DNA of 56,395 nt from Opitutaceae bacterium (GCA_028284235.1 JANQSC010000030.1:1-56395), one strand, 5' to 3'; shown: positions 1 through 8,803, counted from the stretch's first letter. Numbers and translations: made by a program. Notes: a model not told the origin generated them from the letters alone.

Positions 1-19
1 AAGATGCGATGAGCTAACG

Positions 20-49
20 ACGCGGCGCTTCGCAAGCGAAGGCCCTACG
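20..49. repeat. REP-like element, family C (half copy)
   Basis: A CG-rich stretch with the self-complementary core CTTCGCAAGCGAAG followed by GCCCTA. It matches, in reverse orientation, the left arms of the elements at 6769-6848 and 51041-51156. It lies just downstream of the minus-strand HNH gene. Confidence 0.6.
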
Positions 50-99
50 AGATCAACTTGCGCGCGGCTTCTCTGCTTCGGTAGTCCACCTATAATGCC

Positions 100-717
100 C
101 TACTGCTCCAGCTCGACGTTCCAGTAAGCCACGTCGATGAAGTGCTTCCACTCTTCGTGCTTCTTTCCACGCGCCGCGATATTGATTACGGGGCGCCACT
201 GGGGCTTCGACGGCTTGCGCATCAACCGCATCCCCGCTTCGTGCGGTAGTCGATTCGCCTTGCGCGAGTTGCATTTGATACACGAGCAGACGATATTCTC
301 CCAAGTCGTTTTTCCGCCATAGTGGCGCGGGATGACATGGTCCAAATTCAATTCCTCAGGCGGCGGTTTGCTTCCGCAATACTGGCACTGGCTCTTGTCC
401 CGCTCAAAAACGTTTTTCCGCGTCAGCTTCAACTCCTTCTTCGGCATCTTGTCGAACACGGACAAGAGAACGATCTTCGGAACACGAATGGGGTGGCGCA
501 CCGTGCGCACCCACTCCAACTCGGAAACCGGCGGATTGTACTGTGAGAAGTCCACCCAGTCCATGAAGTCGAAAATCCGGAAATCCTCGTCTTCCGTGAA
601 CACCACGTTGGCGTGTCCCGCTGCCAGCAAGGAAAACGCCCGTTTCACCGAGACGACGTTCACCGCCTGCCAAAGCCGATTCAGAACGAGTACCGGTTCT
701 GCCAGGGCTGCCTCCAT
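100..717 (-). CDS. HNH endonuclease family protein
   Basis: This 205-residue protein carries a complete HNH fold in its second half. CxxC (C111, C114) is followed by LDHVIPRHYGG with the HNH histidine near residue 127, a WEN asparagine near 141, and a second CxxxxC zinc pair (C144, C149). The N-terminal 100 residues match the usual extension of the short stand-alone HNH proteins that are common in Verrucomicrobia, Planctomycetes and Cyanobacteria. Such proteins are presumed metal-dependent nucleases, but their physiological substrate is not established. Nothing around it suggests a phage, intein or restriction system. The ATG at 717 gives a sensible N-terminus. Confidence 0.85.
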   Translation of the reverse strand: MEAALAEPVLVLNRLWQAVNVVSVKRAFSLLAAGHANVVFTEDEDFRIFDFMDWVDFSQYNPPVSELEWVRTVRHPIRVPKIVLLSVFDKMPKKELKLTRKNVFERDKSQCQYCGSKPPPEELNLDHVIPRHYGGKTTWENIVCSCIKCNSRKANRLPHEAGMRLMRKPSKPQWRPVINIAARGKKHEEWKHFIDVAYWNVELEQ

Positions 718-863
718 GAGTCCACATTTCTACGAGCGCCGGTAACGCTGTCAAGCGAGGAGAGCGCCAATTAAGTAACACAATGGACTTCACGCGTAAC
801 TTATTTGTCAATACGACTCCAATACATCGCGCCGTATCGGACTGGGCGTCACAAGGAAAACGC

Positions 864-891
864 TTGATCGAATTGCTGGTTTTTCTAGAAT
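864..891 (+). promoter_or_regulatory. possible sigma-70 promoter
   Basis: TTGATC (864-869) and TAGAAT (886-891) are separated by 16 bp, about 40 bp ahead of the exported-protein gene at 931. The same TTTTCTAGAATG string occurs at 46812, ahead of a candidate small RNA. Confidence 0.4.
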
Positions 892-930
892 GCCTCCTCC
901 ACCAATTTCGACGATCGACTCTCGAAAGCG

Positions 931-1752
931 ATGCCCCCGCAAACCTCATTCATTCGCCGCGCCCTCGTTCTATGCGGTTCTTGGATTCTATCAGTATCGC
1001 TATCCGGTCAATCTCCCCAAACCGCTCCCTCTGCACGAGAGCTACTCGCCCAGACGCTCGAACGATACGGGAGCGTCGAGCAATTCCGCTGTAGCGGGAC
1101 CATCAAGACCATCGGCCCAGGATTCAGCCTCGGTACCGGTGAAACCCCATCTGGCGGGGATAAAGTCACGATGAACGAGTTCGATTTCGAGTTCTCCCGC
1201 GACGGATACGTCCAACTGCGTATCTATCCGTTCGCGCGACGCGTTCGAGATTCACCTCCCAACCCCAACCACGTCTTCACTGTCAACGATTCGGGCGAGT
1301 ACGCACTGTATACAAAAGGAGAATACATTCTCTCCGCCAAGTCGCTTTCCGAATTGGCAACCCTATCCTCACAAAAGCACAAGGGTCTACTCACCTTTCT
1401 TCTCGATCTGCTCCTTCCCGAACGGCACTTCAAATTTCTAGACGACAAACCAAAGCGCTTTTCGAAACAGCAGATTGACAAGACTCTTTACTTGGGTTTG
1501 CAATTTAAGGCGCATCAACGCAAAACTCTCTGGATACAACCGGATACATTTCTGCTGGGACAAGCCCGAGTCTACCGAAACAAAAGGGAGCGTAACAAGG
1601 AAATCGCCTTGATGACAAAGCGATTGTCCGAACTGGCGGAACACGAACTCGAAACTGGCGAACAGCTCAGCTGGCAGATCGACGAGCTCAGTAGCTTCGA
1701 CCAGCAATCGAATGTGTTTATCTATGATCTAGAGCGCCAGCGCTTCGACTAA
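931..1752 (+). CDS. exported protein of unknown function
   Basis: The 273-residue product starts with a signal-peptide-like segment (two Arg, then a hydrophobic run up to about residue 28). The mature part has alternating short polar and aromatic segments, such as LLAQTLERYGSVEQFRCSG near the start, which resemble the opening helix and first strand of LolA/LppX-like lipoprotein-carrier folds. I could not confirm that assignment. It is the only plus-strand gene between the HNH gene and the Dabb gene and appears monocistronic, with a plausible promoter at 864-891. A periplasmic location is inferred from the leader only. Confidence 0.65.
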   Translation: MPPQTSFIRRALVLCGSWILSVSLSGQSPQTAPSARELLAQTLERYGSVEQFRCSGTIKTIGPGFSLGTGETPSGGDKVTMNEFDFEFSRDGYVQLRIYPFARRVRDSPPNPNHVFTVNDSGEYALYTKGEYILSAKSLSELATLSSQKHKGLLTFLLDLLLPERHFKFLDDKPKRFSKQQIDKTLYLGLQFKAHQRKTLWIQPDTFLLGQARVYRNKRERNKEIALMTKRLSELAEHELETGEQLSWQIDELSSFDQQSNVFIYDLERQRFD

Positions 1753-1775
1753 ACGCCTGGCGTTCGACCGGCTTC

Positions 1776-2078
1776 CTAGTCTGCGTCGTGCACGGCGACG
1801 CTACCCCAGTTGTCCTTGTTGTTCGCGATGAAGTCGTCGTGTAGCGGATGCGTTTGGTAGACGTCGTGATCGGCGATCGATTCGAAGAGAACGGTCAGGC
1901 TCAAATCGAAATCGCGCACGCTGACCGGGCGTACTTCCGTGTCGGCCGGCGAGCCGATGTAGAGCGAGTGCACAGTTTCGATCTTGGCGAGCAAATTGCG
2001 GGCGTCGTCCGCGCAGGACTGAATTTGAGCGTCGGTAGTTTCGGGCTTAAATTTGAAAAGGACTGTATGGACAAGCAT
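1776..2078 (-). CDS. Dabb (stress-responsive A/B barrel) domain protein
   Basis: A 100-residue protein that begins MLVHTVLFKFKPET, the classic first strand of the dimeric alpha/beta barrel Dabb family. It continues with a DFDLSLTVLFES strand and a YQTHPLHDDF helix, the conserved HPxHxxF-like element. Members are small cytosolic proteins of mostly unknown activity; some act on polyketides. The ATG at 2078 is chosen because the domain starts there; the frame stays open to 2150, but the extra 24 residues do not look like the family. The gene lies downstream of a membrane-anchored unknown gene on the same strand. Confidence 0.8.
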   Translation of the reverse strand: MLVHTVLFKFKPETTDAQIQSCADDARNLLAKIETVHSLYIGSPADTEVRPVSVRDFDLSLTVLFESIADHDVYQTHPLHDDFIANNKDNWGSVAVHDAD

Positions 2079-2109
2079 GTTGCGGGTGGTTCGGAATAAT
2101 GCGGACCGG

Positions 2110-2712
2110 CTACTCGCCAATTGCAGCGAACCGGTCCAGTACCGAATCAATGCGCTCCTGGTTGGCCTTGTAAAGCTTTAGGTTGCGAGGCAAGGCGCCT
2201 TTCAGAAGGCGGACCCGTTGGCGCTTCCGCTCGATTTCCCGATGCGCCATTTCGAGCACGTATCCAGTCAAATTTCCGCTTTCGATCGCCGATTCCATTT
2301 GCTCGATCTCTGTTTCCAGCCGGTCGAGCGATTCCGGATCCTCCGCGAATTGACTCAAAAACAGAAGCTTGACCAATGTCGCCACAAACCCCGAAGCCGG
2401 AACTCCAACCGACTCCCAGATCGGGAAGGCCCGTATCGCGTCGAGCGGCCGCTCGGAACGATCCGCCGCCTCCCAGAGCTCCGGGTTCGCGCCGGCCCAA
2501 GACAGCACCGGCTCCGCGTTGGCGAGAAAATCCTCCAGCTCGCCCGCTTCGAGCGGGAGCGCGGTCAATTCGTTTAGTACTTCCGTTGCCGAACCGGAGC
2601 GTTCGATCAGCTCCGCTCCGGCAATCTGGTCTTCGCCTAGCAACCGGAGCCCAAAAAATACGAGCGCGCCAACGGCTGTAATCCCTGCGCGTGCCGTATT
2701 CAAAAAAGCCAT
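2110..2712 (-). CDS. membrane-anchored coiled-coil protein, unknown
   Basis: The 200-residue protein has an N-terminal hydrophobic anchor (about residues 8-27), then mostly helical acidic and basic sequence. There is a second hydrophobic patch around residues 108-120 and a C-terminal helix rich in Glu, Arg and Lys (about 130-190) that may form a coiled coil. I do not recognise the family. It ends 31 bp before the Dabb gene and begins 42 bp after the purM stop, so it could be the tail of a purF-purM transcript. Confidence 0.65.
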   Translation of the reverse strand: MAFLNTARAGITAVGALVFFGLRLLGEDQIAGAELIERSGSATEVLNELTALPLEAGELEDFLANAEPVLSWAGANPELWEAADRSERPLDAIRAFPIWESVGVPASGFVATLVKLLFLSQFAEDPESLDRLETEIEQMESAIESGNLTGYVLEMAHREIERKRQRVRLLKGALPRNLKLYKANQERIDSVLDRFAAIGE

Positions 2713-2754
2713 TGGATCCCGTTTTGGTTTCGCCGCCCAGCGGCGTCACCAGAC

Positions 2755-3837
2755 TCAACGTTTCAGCGTCACCTTTCCCGACCCTTTCACCACTTCACCA
2801 ATACGGATGGCCTTGCATCCCAAAGCGTGGCACGCTTTGAGAACCGCGTCCGCCTGGGCGCCGTCGACGCAAAGCGTCATTCCAATGCCCATGTTAAACA
2901 CCTCGTACATCTCGTCGAAGTCGATTTTCCCTTTTTCCTCGATCAACTTGAAAATGGGAAGCGGCTTCCAAGAGCCGGTGTCGATCTCCACATCGACCTT
3001 CTCGTGCAAGATGCGAGGGATGTTGCCGCAGAATCCGCCTCCAGTGATGTGGGCGATTCCGAAAATGCCATTGCCTTTCCGGAACGACGAAGACCGTCCT
3101 GTATTGAATTTCTGGAGCAATGACTGAACGAGCGGCGCATAGTTGGTGTGCGGCGCCTGCAGCGCCTTGAAGACGCTTTGCCGGGACCCGGGCACTTTGT
3201 CCGAGCCTTTGAGTTTAGCCTTTTCGAAAACGACTTTGCGGGCCAGTGTGTAGCCGTTGGTGTGCAGGCCGTTGGAGGGGAGCCCGATGACCGCGTCGCC
3301 CGGACGGATCGTCGCCCCCGAGAGCATGCGCTTTTTCTCGACGATCCCGACAATTACCCCGGCGATGTCGTACTCGCCCGGTTTGTAGAATCCAGGCAAC
3401 TGGGCCGTCTCCCCGCCGATTAAGGCGCAATTCGCGGCAGCGCAGGCCTCTTTCATCCCCGCGATGAGCTGCTTGAACACCTTCGGCTCCAGTTTTCCGA
3501 GACCGAGATAGTCGAGGAAAAACAGCGGCTCGGCTCCGATCACGGTGATGTCGTCGATGCAGTGGTTGACGATGTCCATGCCGACGCTCTTGTGCTGCCC
3601 GGAGTCGAAAGCTAGCTTTAGCTTTGTACCCACGCCATCAATACTGCTCACCAGCACGGGCTCTTTGTACTTCGACTTGGAAAGGTCAAACAATCCGCCA
3701 AACCCCCCCACCGCGCCAAGCACTTCCGGGCGCGAAGCCGATTTAAGAGACTCTTTCAGCGAGCCTTTCATGCGATCGCCAAGATCGATATTCACGCCCG
3801 CCTGAGCGTATGCCTTAGTCTTCTTTTTCGGTGCCAT
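2755..3837 (-). CDS. purM: phosphoribosylformylglycinamidine cyclo-ligase
   Basis: AIR synthetase closes the imidazole ring in de novo purine synthesis (FGAM + ATP to AIR). The protein has 360 residues, typical length, and shows the conserved YAQAGVNIDLGDRM start, the SSIDGVGTKLKLA substrate/ATP loop near residue 65, the GGETAQLPGFY motif and HITGGGFCGNIPR. All key segments of the PurM fold are present. It follows purF on the same strand with a 103-bp gap that is mostly occupied by a long perfect inverted repeat, so co-transcription with attenuation or processing between the two is possible. Confidence 0.97.
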   Translation of the reverse strand: MAPKKKTKAYAQAGVNIDLGDRMKGSLKESLKSASRPEVLGAVGGFGGLFDLSKSKYKEPVLVSSIDGVGTKLKLAFDSGQHKSVGMDIVNHCIDDITVIGAEPLFFLDYLGLGKLEPKVFKQLIAGMKEACAAANCALIGGETAQLPGFYKPGEYDIAGVIVGIVEKKRMLSGATIRPGDAVIGLPSNGLHTNGYTLARKVVFEKAKLKGSDKVPGSRQSVFKALQAPHTNYAPLVQSLLQKFNTGRSSSFRKGNGIFGIAHITGGGFCGNIPRILHEKVDVEIDTGSWKPLPIFKLIEEKGKIDFDEMYEVFNMGIGMTLCVDGAQADAVLKACHALGCKAIRIGEVVKGSGKVTLKR

Positions 3838-3847
3838 GTTTTAATTA

Positions 3848-3927
3848 GGATTTTAGGTGGTAGGGGTTTAGGTGTTTAGGTTCTCGGGAGACTTCACCTC
3901 TCCCTAAACCCCTACCACCTAAAATCC
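3848..3927. repeat. 25-bp perfect inverted repeat between purF and purM
   Basis: The arms at 3848-3872 and 3903-3927 are exact reverse complements with a 30-bp loop. They are rich in GGTGG/AGGGG blocks. There is no T tract, so it is not a standard intrinsic terminator. It would form a very stable stem in a purF-purM transcript. Confidence 0.85.
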
Positions 3928-3939
3928 TTTCGCCCTTCA

Positions 3940-5856
3940 TTAATAGCTTCTTCCAGTCGATTTTTGGTAGTAGTTTACGAATGCTTGGTTAACGACGCGA
4001 TAGCCGCCGGGAGTCGGGAAGTCCCCAGTGAAATACCAGTCGCCACGATGGTCGGGGAGCGCCTTACGCAAACCTTCCACGGTTTGGTAGATGATGGAAA
4101 CCTCCCCGTTCCAGTCGCGGTCCGTCGGATACACGATCTCCGCGATTTTCCGCGAAATCTGCTCGTCGGTAAACGGAGCGTAGATTTCTTTCACATAGTT
4201 GATCCCGCAGGGTTGGTCGGAATTCAAGCAATCGACGCATTTCCGATAGACTTCCGCCAGAGTGTCTTGCTTGCCGACATCCTTAAGCAGAGCGATCGCC
4301 GCTTCGAAAGCGATAAACTTTCCGAGCTCGGACATGTCGATGCCATAACAATCTGGATACCGAATTTGGGGCGCCGTGGAGGCGATGACGATCTTCTTGG
4401 GGTTGAGGCTGCTGAGAATCTTCAGGATCGACTTTCGCAAGGTCGTGCCGCGCACGATCGAGTCGTCGATGCAAACGAGATTGTCCGACGGCGTGACGAT
4501 CCCGTAGGTGACGTCGTACACGTGGGTCGCCATCTCGTTGCGCGAATTCTCGGTCGAAATAAAGGTGCGAAGCTTCTGGTCCTTGTGGGCGATCTTCTCG
4601 CCGCGCGGCCAGTTGCGCATAATCAGATCCTCCAGCAACTCGTCCGTCAGTTCGCCGTTCTCATGGGCCGCTAGGATCGACTCCTTCACTTCGCGCCGAC
4701 GCTCGAGGCGGAGCTTCTCCAGAAATCCGAAATAGCCGACCTCCGAGGTATTCGGAATGAAGCTGATCACCGTGTTCTCCAAGTCGTTTCCGACTTCCTT
4801 CAACACCTGGTCCGACAGCTCCGCTCCCAGCGCTTTGCGCTCCTTGTAAATCTCTGCGTCGTTCCCGCGCGAAAAGTAGATCCGCTCGAAAGAGCATTGG
4901 AATCGGTTCGGCTCGGGTTTGGTAAATTCCTTGCAGATGACCTCGCCGCTCTTTTTGACAACGATGATGTGCCCCGGGGGCACTTCTTTAATGTCGCCGA
5001 CGTCCTTGCCGAAAATGGTCATCAACGGCGCCCGCTCCGAAGCCGCCGCGTACACTTCGTCGTCCTCAAAATAAAACGCCGGGCGAATCCCGCGCGGGTC
5101 GCGCAAGATAAAATTGTCGCCATTGCCGATGGCCCCGATCAGAGCGTAGCCCCCGTCCCAGTTTTCCGACGCTTTACGGAATACTTTCACCAAGTCGATA
5201 TCCCTGAGGATTCGCTCGGAAATCTCGTCCGCCCCGTGGCCTTCGTCGCGCAGATAGCGAAACAGATTGTCGTGGGCCTCGTCCAAGTGGTAGCCGACTT
5301 TCTCCAGCAAGGCCTGTGTGTCCGTGGCGAAAATCGGATGCTGCCCCATGGCGATGAGACCCTCGTTCAACTCCTTGGTGTTGGTCATGTTGAAGTTGCC
5401 CGCCAACATGAGATTTTTCGTCGGCCAACTGCTCCGCCGGAAGAACGGATGACACACGCTGAGCGAATAACCGCCCGAAGTCCCGTAGCGCAAATGCCCC
5501 ATGTAGTACTCCGCGCAAAAGTCGTACTTCGCCTTGATCGACGGGACGTAGTCCGGAAGAATGTCCCCGTCGCGCTGCAGTTTTTGGTACTGCTTGAGCG
5601 TGCCTTTGAAAATCCGGTCGAGGGCGTTGGACTTGACGCTCCGCTCGCGAAACATGTAGGGCTCGCCCGCCGGCATGTCGAACTTGATGGCCGCGACGCC
5701 CGCCCCGTCCTGGCCTCGGTTTCGCTGCTTCTCCATCAACAGAAACAGCTTGTAGTACCCGTAAAGCGGCGTGCCGTATTTCTCGGCGAAATACTCGAGA
5801 GGCTTTTTCAACCTCACTTGGGCAACTCCGCATTCGTGTTTAATCAGTTCGCTCAT
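3940..5856 (-). CDS. purF: amidophosphoribosyltransferase (long-form PurF)
   Basis: Catalyses the first committed step of purine synthesis, PRPP + Gln to phosphoribosylamine. At 638 residues it is longer than the usual 470-510, and the N-terminal glutaminase nucleophile is Cys9 in IKHECGVAQVRL rather than Cys2. This is the arrangement known from the Bacteroidetes-type enzyme, where the N-terminus may not be processed to expose Cys. The Ntn glutaminase motif NRGQDGAG is near residue 47. The PRPP loop VCIDDSIVRGTTLRKS lies around residues 458-474. The leader upstream carries a terminator-like hairpin (5950-5977), and purM follows. Confidence 0.95.
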   Translation of the reverse strand: MSELIKHECGVAQVRLKKPLEYFAEKYGTPLYGYYKLFLLMEKQRNRGQDGAGVAAIKFDMPAGEPYMFRERSVKSNALDRIFKGTLKQYQKLQRDGDILPDYVPSIKAKYDFCAEYYMGHLRYGTSGGYSLSVCHPFFRRSSWPTKNLMLAGNFNMTNTKELNEGLIAMGQHPIFATDTQALLEKVGYHLDEAHDNLFRYLRDEGHGADEISERILRDIDLVKVFRKASENWDGGYALIGAIGNGDNFILRDPRGIRPAFYFEDDEVYAAASERAPLMTIFGKDVGDIKEVPPGHIIVVKKSGEVICKEFTKPEPNRFQCSFERIYFSRGNDAEIYKERKALGAELSDQVLKEVGNDLENTVISFIPNTSEVGYFGFLEKLRLERRREVKESILAAHENGELTDELLEDLIMRNWPRGEKIAHKDQKLRTFISTENSRNEMATHVYDVTYGIVTPSDNLVCIDDSIVRGTTLRKSILKILSSLNPKKIVIASTAPQIRYPDCYGIDMSELGKFIAFEAAIALLKDVGKQDTLAEVYRKCVDCLNSDQPCGINYVKEIYAPFTDEQISRKIAEIVYPTDRDWNGEVSIIYQTVEGLRKALPDHRGDWYFTGDFPTPGGYRVVNQAFVNYYQKSTGRSY

Positions 5857-5949
5857 TCGTAGTTTTCAATGAAAGCTCCTAGCCCGGAAAATCGGAGGGC
5901 GTCCGGGCGCGTCCACTCGGGACACGAGATTCAATCACTCCCAAAAACA

Positions 5950-5999
5950 GGCAAACCGCCATGGTCATCTGGCGGTTTCCTTCCTAGAACAGGTTCTAG
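5950..5999 (-). terminator. terminator-like hairpin in purF leader
   Basis: On the minus strand a perfect 9-bp stem AAACCGCCA/TGGCGGTTT with an 8-nt loop is followed by GCCTG and a run of five T, about 95 bp before the purF ATG. Just upstream lies a second short palindrome, CTAGAAC/GTTCTAG (about 5984-5999). The arrangement would suit a purF attenuator or the end of a small RNA read towards purF. The 370-bp gap 5863-6242 otherwise shows no gene, and I see no purine-riboswitch consensus. Confidence 0.4.
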
Positions 6000-6242
6000 A
6001 TTCGGCGACACATTCGCCGGCGCGGCGCGGCTGTTTGAACCGACACGACCGGCTCTTCGGAGGGGCGGCATTCGACCGGAAATGGAAGCTAGCTTCGGGA
6101 AGGAAACGGTTCACTGTGTCGCGCTAATAAACGTGTTAATTTAACGAAACATCTCCTACGGGAAAAATCAGCAGCGTGGCAACAAATCATTGCGCCTTTC
6201 TGCGATTCATTTTCCATCCCCTCAGAACGCCGCGACCAATTC

Positions 6243-6773
6243 ATGGAAATCACCGACATTCCCACGCTCCCATCGCCCCAGCGGACGATGAATTGGCGCG
6301 ACCTCAACCGCTTCGGACCCGGCGACCGAGGCGTCGATTTCTACTTCACCTGCCTCGAATACAGTCAAGTGCTCTGGCGACAACGACTCCCCGCCCGAGC
6401 CATCCTCTGCCTCGACCGAGCCTGGGGCGCCGACCTCGACGGATCCGAATCCACGCTCGGCGAGTGGCCGCTCCCCTACCAAGCGCTTGTCTACATTCTC
6501 CAAAACACGCCGCCCGACCTCTTTCTCGGAAATCCGCGGATCCACTTTCAACACTACGCCGACCGACTCGGCCCGCCGCGGGCCGAACAACGAAAGTGGC
6601 GCTCCTGGGCCTGCTGGGCCCTTTCCTGCAACGCCCGGCCCGACCTCCCCGGCGATCCCAAACACGAGGTCGAGGAACCGACCCTCGAACAAATCACCGC
6701 CGCGCTCGACGCCCACGGCCACCCCGGCGAAACCCAACTCTGGCAAAGCGTAATGAGCGCCATTTCATCGTAG
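6243..6773 (+). CDS. conserved hypothetical protein
   Basis: A 176-residue soluble protein rich in Trp, Pro and Arg (MNWRDLNRF, SQVLWRQRLPARAILCLDRAW, WPLPYQALVYIL), with an even codon pattern like its neighbours. No catalytic motif is recognised. The repeated WGADLDGSES/EWPLPY pattern suggests a compact helical protein. Its TAG stop is the first three bases of a REP-like repeat (6769-6848), so the repeat seems to have been placed at, or to define, the gene end. Confidence 0.65.
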   Translation: MEITDIPTLPSPQRTMNWRDLNRFGPGDRGVDFYFTCLEYSQVLWRQRLPARAILCLDRAWGADLDGSESTLGEWPLPYQALVYILQNTPPDLFLGNPRIHFQHYADRLGPPRAEQRKWRSWACWALSCNARPDLPGDPKHEVEEPTLEQITAALDAHGHPGETQLWQSVMSAISS

Positions 6774-6848
6774 GGCCTTCGCTTGCGAAGCGCCGCGTGA
6801 GCAACTCCATCTTCACCATACGCGGCGTGGCGCAAGCGCCAGCCCTAC
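6769..6848. repeat. REP-like inverted pair, family C (full copy)
   Basis: The left arm TAGGGCCTTCGCTTGCGAAG plus GCCGCG is answered after a short spacer by CGCGGC plus a GCGCAAGCGCC hairpin and AGCCCTAC. The outer ends TAGGGC/GCCCTA are complementary, and each arm is itself a hairpin. It supplies the stop codon of the gene ending at 6773. Relatives are at 20-49, 12576-12607, 13254-13280 and 51041-51156. Confidence 0.8.
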
Positions 6849-6858
6849 GTTTACGACT

Positions 6859-7869
6859 TTAGAACTCCCTCACCGTCCCGCCAAACCGGCGCGTTAAACG
6901 CTCCAGCCCGCGTCGGTCCTTGTCCACCAATTCGAAACCGACCGCGTGGATTCGCGTCCGAGCCCCCAGCTTTCGCAAGTCCGCCTCGATCGAGGCAATC
7001 AGGATTTCGTAAGGAATTTCAGGATACTTATAGGCGCCGTCGATCCGAATCCGCTTGTTCAAAACCCCGTCGGTAACCAGGAAGATCAAATCTGGCTCCA
7101 TCGAAACCGCTAGGTTGAACCCCCCTTCGTGTCCCAATAAAGTGTCGTCGACAGCTTTCGGATTGCCGCGCATTTTTTCCCGCACCCAATGCCGCGCCGC
7201 CTCCTTGTTCTTCCCAATCGCCGGGGCGAGGTAGGGAGCGAAGCGGCGCGTCCCCTGACTGAACTGGACGATCCCGAACAAAGTCCCGCTATCCAGCCCG
7301 TCGATTAGCGAAACAACTTCCTCCTGTATCGCTTCGATTGATACGCCTTGATTCTTCGCCTTTCGAACCACTGAAGCCGACGTGTTGACGACAATCACAA
7401 TCCGACGACCAGAATCCTGCACCCCGAAAAACGCCGCCGCGGACGAGGCTCCCTTTCCCTGCATGCTCACCCCGAGCAGTCCCGACTGCTCCAGCATCAA
7501 GCCCGCGTCCTCCATCAACTCCATATCCTGGTCGCCCGAGGCAAACGCGTCGACCGGCAGCTCCGGCATCGGCGGCAGCTCGCTCGACAACGCCGACTTC
7601 ACCGACAAGCGCTGCATCGGCTCCACCCGCTTCATCCGCTGCATGAAACGCTCCTGCCGTTCCTGCTCCCGGAAATCCTCCTTCCGCACCGAAACGCTCG
7701 CCTTCCCCTCGAATTGTGGCGGCTCCGCCTCCGGCGTATCCAGCACGATCACAAACAACGTCACCGCCAGCAAAACACACTGCACCAACAGAGCGATAAA
7801 CAACGCCCCCTTGTTCACCCGCGACCGGCCGCCCCGCGCCCGAACTCTCTGAATCCGACCCGACATCAT
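6859..7869 (-). CDS. membrane-anchored von Willebrand factor A-like protein
   Basis: After a short basic N-terminus there is one transmembrane helix (about residues 21-44), then a variable linker (about 45-140) and a vWA-like domain. The domain opens with RRIVIVVNTSASV and contains a later FLVTDGVL strand. In true MIDAS sites the first residue of DxSxS is Asp; here it is Asn (NTSAS), so metal binding may be weakened. Size and layout resemble the vWA proteins found near TonB/ExbB-type or BatA-like genes, but no such partner is visible here. The ATG at 7869 is preferred over an upstream TTG at 7878. Confidence 0.75.
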   Translation of the reverse strand: MMSGRIQRVRARGGRSRVNKGALFIALLVQCVLLAVTLFVIVLDTPEAEPPQFEGKASVSVRKEDFREQERQERFMQRMKRVEPMQRLSVKSALSSELPPMPELPVDAFASGDQDMELMEDAGLMLEQSGLLGVSMQGKGASSAAAFFGVQDSGRRIVIVVNTSASVVRKAKNQGVSIEAIQEEVVSLIDGLDSGTLFGIVQFSQGTRRFAPYLAPAIGKNKEAARHWVREKMRGNPKAVDDTLLGHEGGFNLAVSMEPDLIFLVTDGVLNKRIRIDGAYKYPEIPYEILIASIEADLRKLGARTRIHAVGFELVDKDRRGLERLTRRFGGTVREF

Positions 7870-7942
7870 CCAAAGCAACTAAACATTACCCAGACTCTCA
7901 CTCTCACTCCATCCCCCCATCTCTCAATCTCTCCATCACAAT

Positions 7943-8803
7943 CTAAAGCCCCATGGCTTCCGACGCGAGCTGCTTCAGCAGCGCCGTCGAGGAATGCAAA
8001 ATCTTCTGGGCCGGCACTTCAACTTGAGCTCGCGGCACCGAATACTCGTCCGCAGCCATCAAGTTGATCGACAGCAGTTTCGCCGTGTTTCGATAGACTT
8101 CGATTCGAACCGGCACCTCGCCTCGTTTAAGAGACGCGTCCAACTCCGGCACCTTCAAACCGCCCGACCCGAACAACCAGGATTCCGCCAGCGAGCCCCA
8201 GTTTACGTTGTAGTCCCTGGTAAAGTACATATCGTACCGCAAGCCTTGCTCGCCAGAATATCGATTCAAGTTGGTTCGAAAACTCCGCAACAAATACGGC
8301 CCCGAGCGCGTCGGTCCCGACAAATCAACCGGAGCCCCGGTCAACGCCAAGCCGCGAAACGCGAATCCCAATAGAACTTTGTCATATCCACGAAACCGAT
8401 ACGCGTCCATATCGTCGCCATAGAGAATGAAATCGTCCGCGTCGTGCCGAAACAAGGCCGACGAAACGCCCGGAGGCGCATTGTTGGCGAACACCTCCGC
8501 CAAATCCAAAGACGGAATACTCAGCCGCTTCTCCGTCGCCAATATGTCCACCTGCTCCCGCTCAACCGCCTTCCCCGTCCGAACCGAGTAGCGGGAAACC
8601 ACATAGCGCAAGGCCCCTTCGAAGTAGCCCGGTTTCTCTTGGGAAACAAAGTCCGCCGCATACGCCGACGAACCAAACGCCACGCTCAGCGCCAAGATCC
8701 GGAATGCAATACCCCAACGAGTAGTCACGAACACCAGCAAACGCGCCCCGACGCGAAATGCAATCCTCCCCTTCCCAAAACCCGTGAAACTCGGATTAAA
8801 CAA
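7943..8803 (-). CDS. exported protein of unknown function
   Basis: Up to 286 residues. The frame opens with TTG at 8803, but a GTG at 8728 would give a neat signal peptide (TTRWGIAFRILALSVAFGSS then AYA) and may be the real start. The mature protein has regular beta-like segments (YFEGALRYVVSRYSV, VDILATEKRLSI, FILYGDDMDAYRFRGYD), as in DUF3108/LolA-like periplasmic proteins, though no family is certain. It lies immediately downstream, on the same strand, of a cluster of short hairpin repeats (8936-9028) that separates it from the sulfatase. Confidence 0.6.
   Translation of the reverse strand: MFNPSFTGFGKGRIAFRVGARLLVFVTTRWGIAFRILALSVAFGSSAYAADFVSQEKPGYFEGALRYVVSRYSVRTGKAVEREQVDILATEKRLSIPSLDLAEVFANNAPPGVSSALFRHDADDFILYGDDMDAYRFRGYDKVLLGFAFRGLALTGAPVDLSGPTRSGPYLLRSFRTNLNRYSGEQGLRYDMYFTRDYNVNWGSLAESWLFGSGGLKVPELDASLKRGEVPVRIEVYRNTAKLLSINLMAADEYSVPRAQVEVPAQKILHSSTALLKQLASEAMGL

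Noticed and set aside
4897-5862. 321-codon plus-strand frame opposite purF
   Set aside because: Shadow of purF; no start signal or motif.
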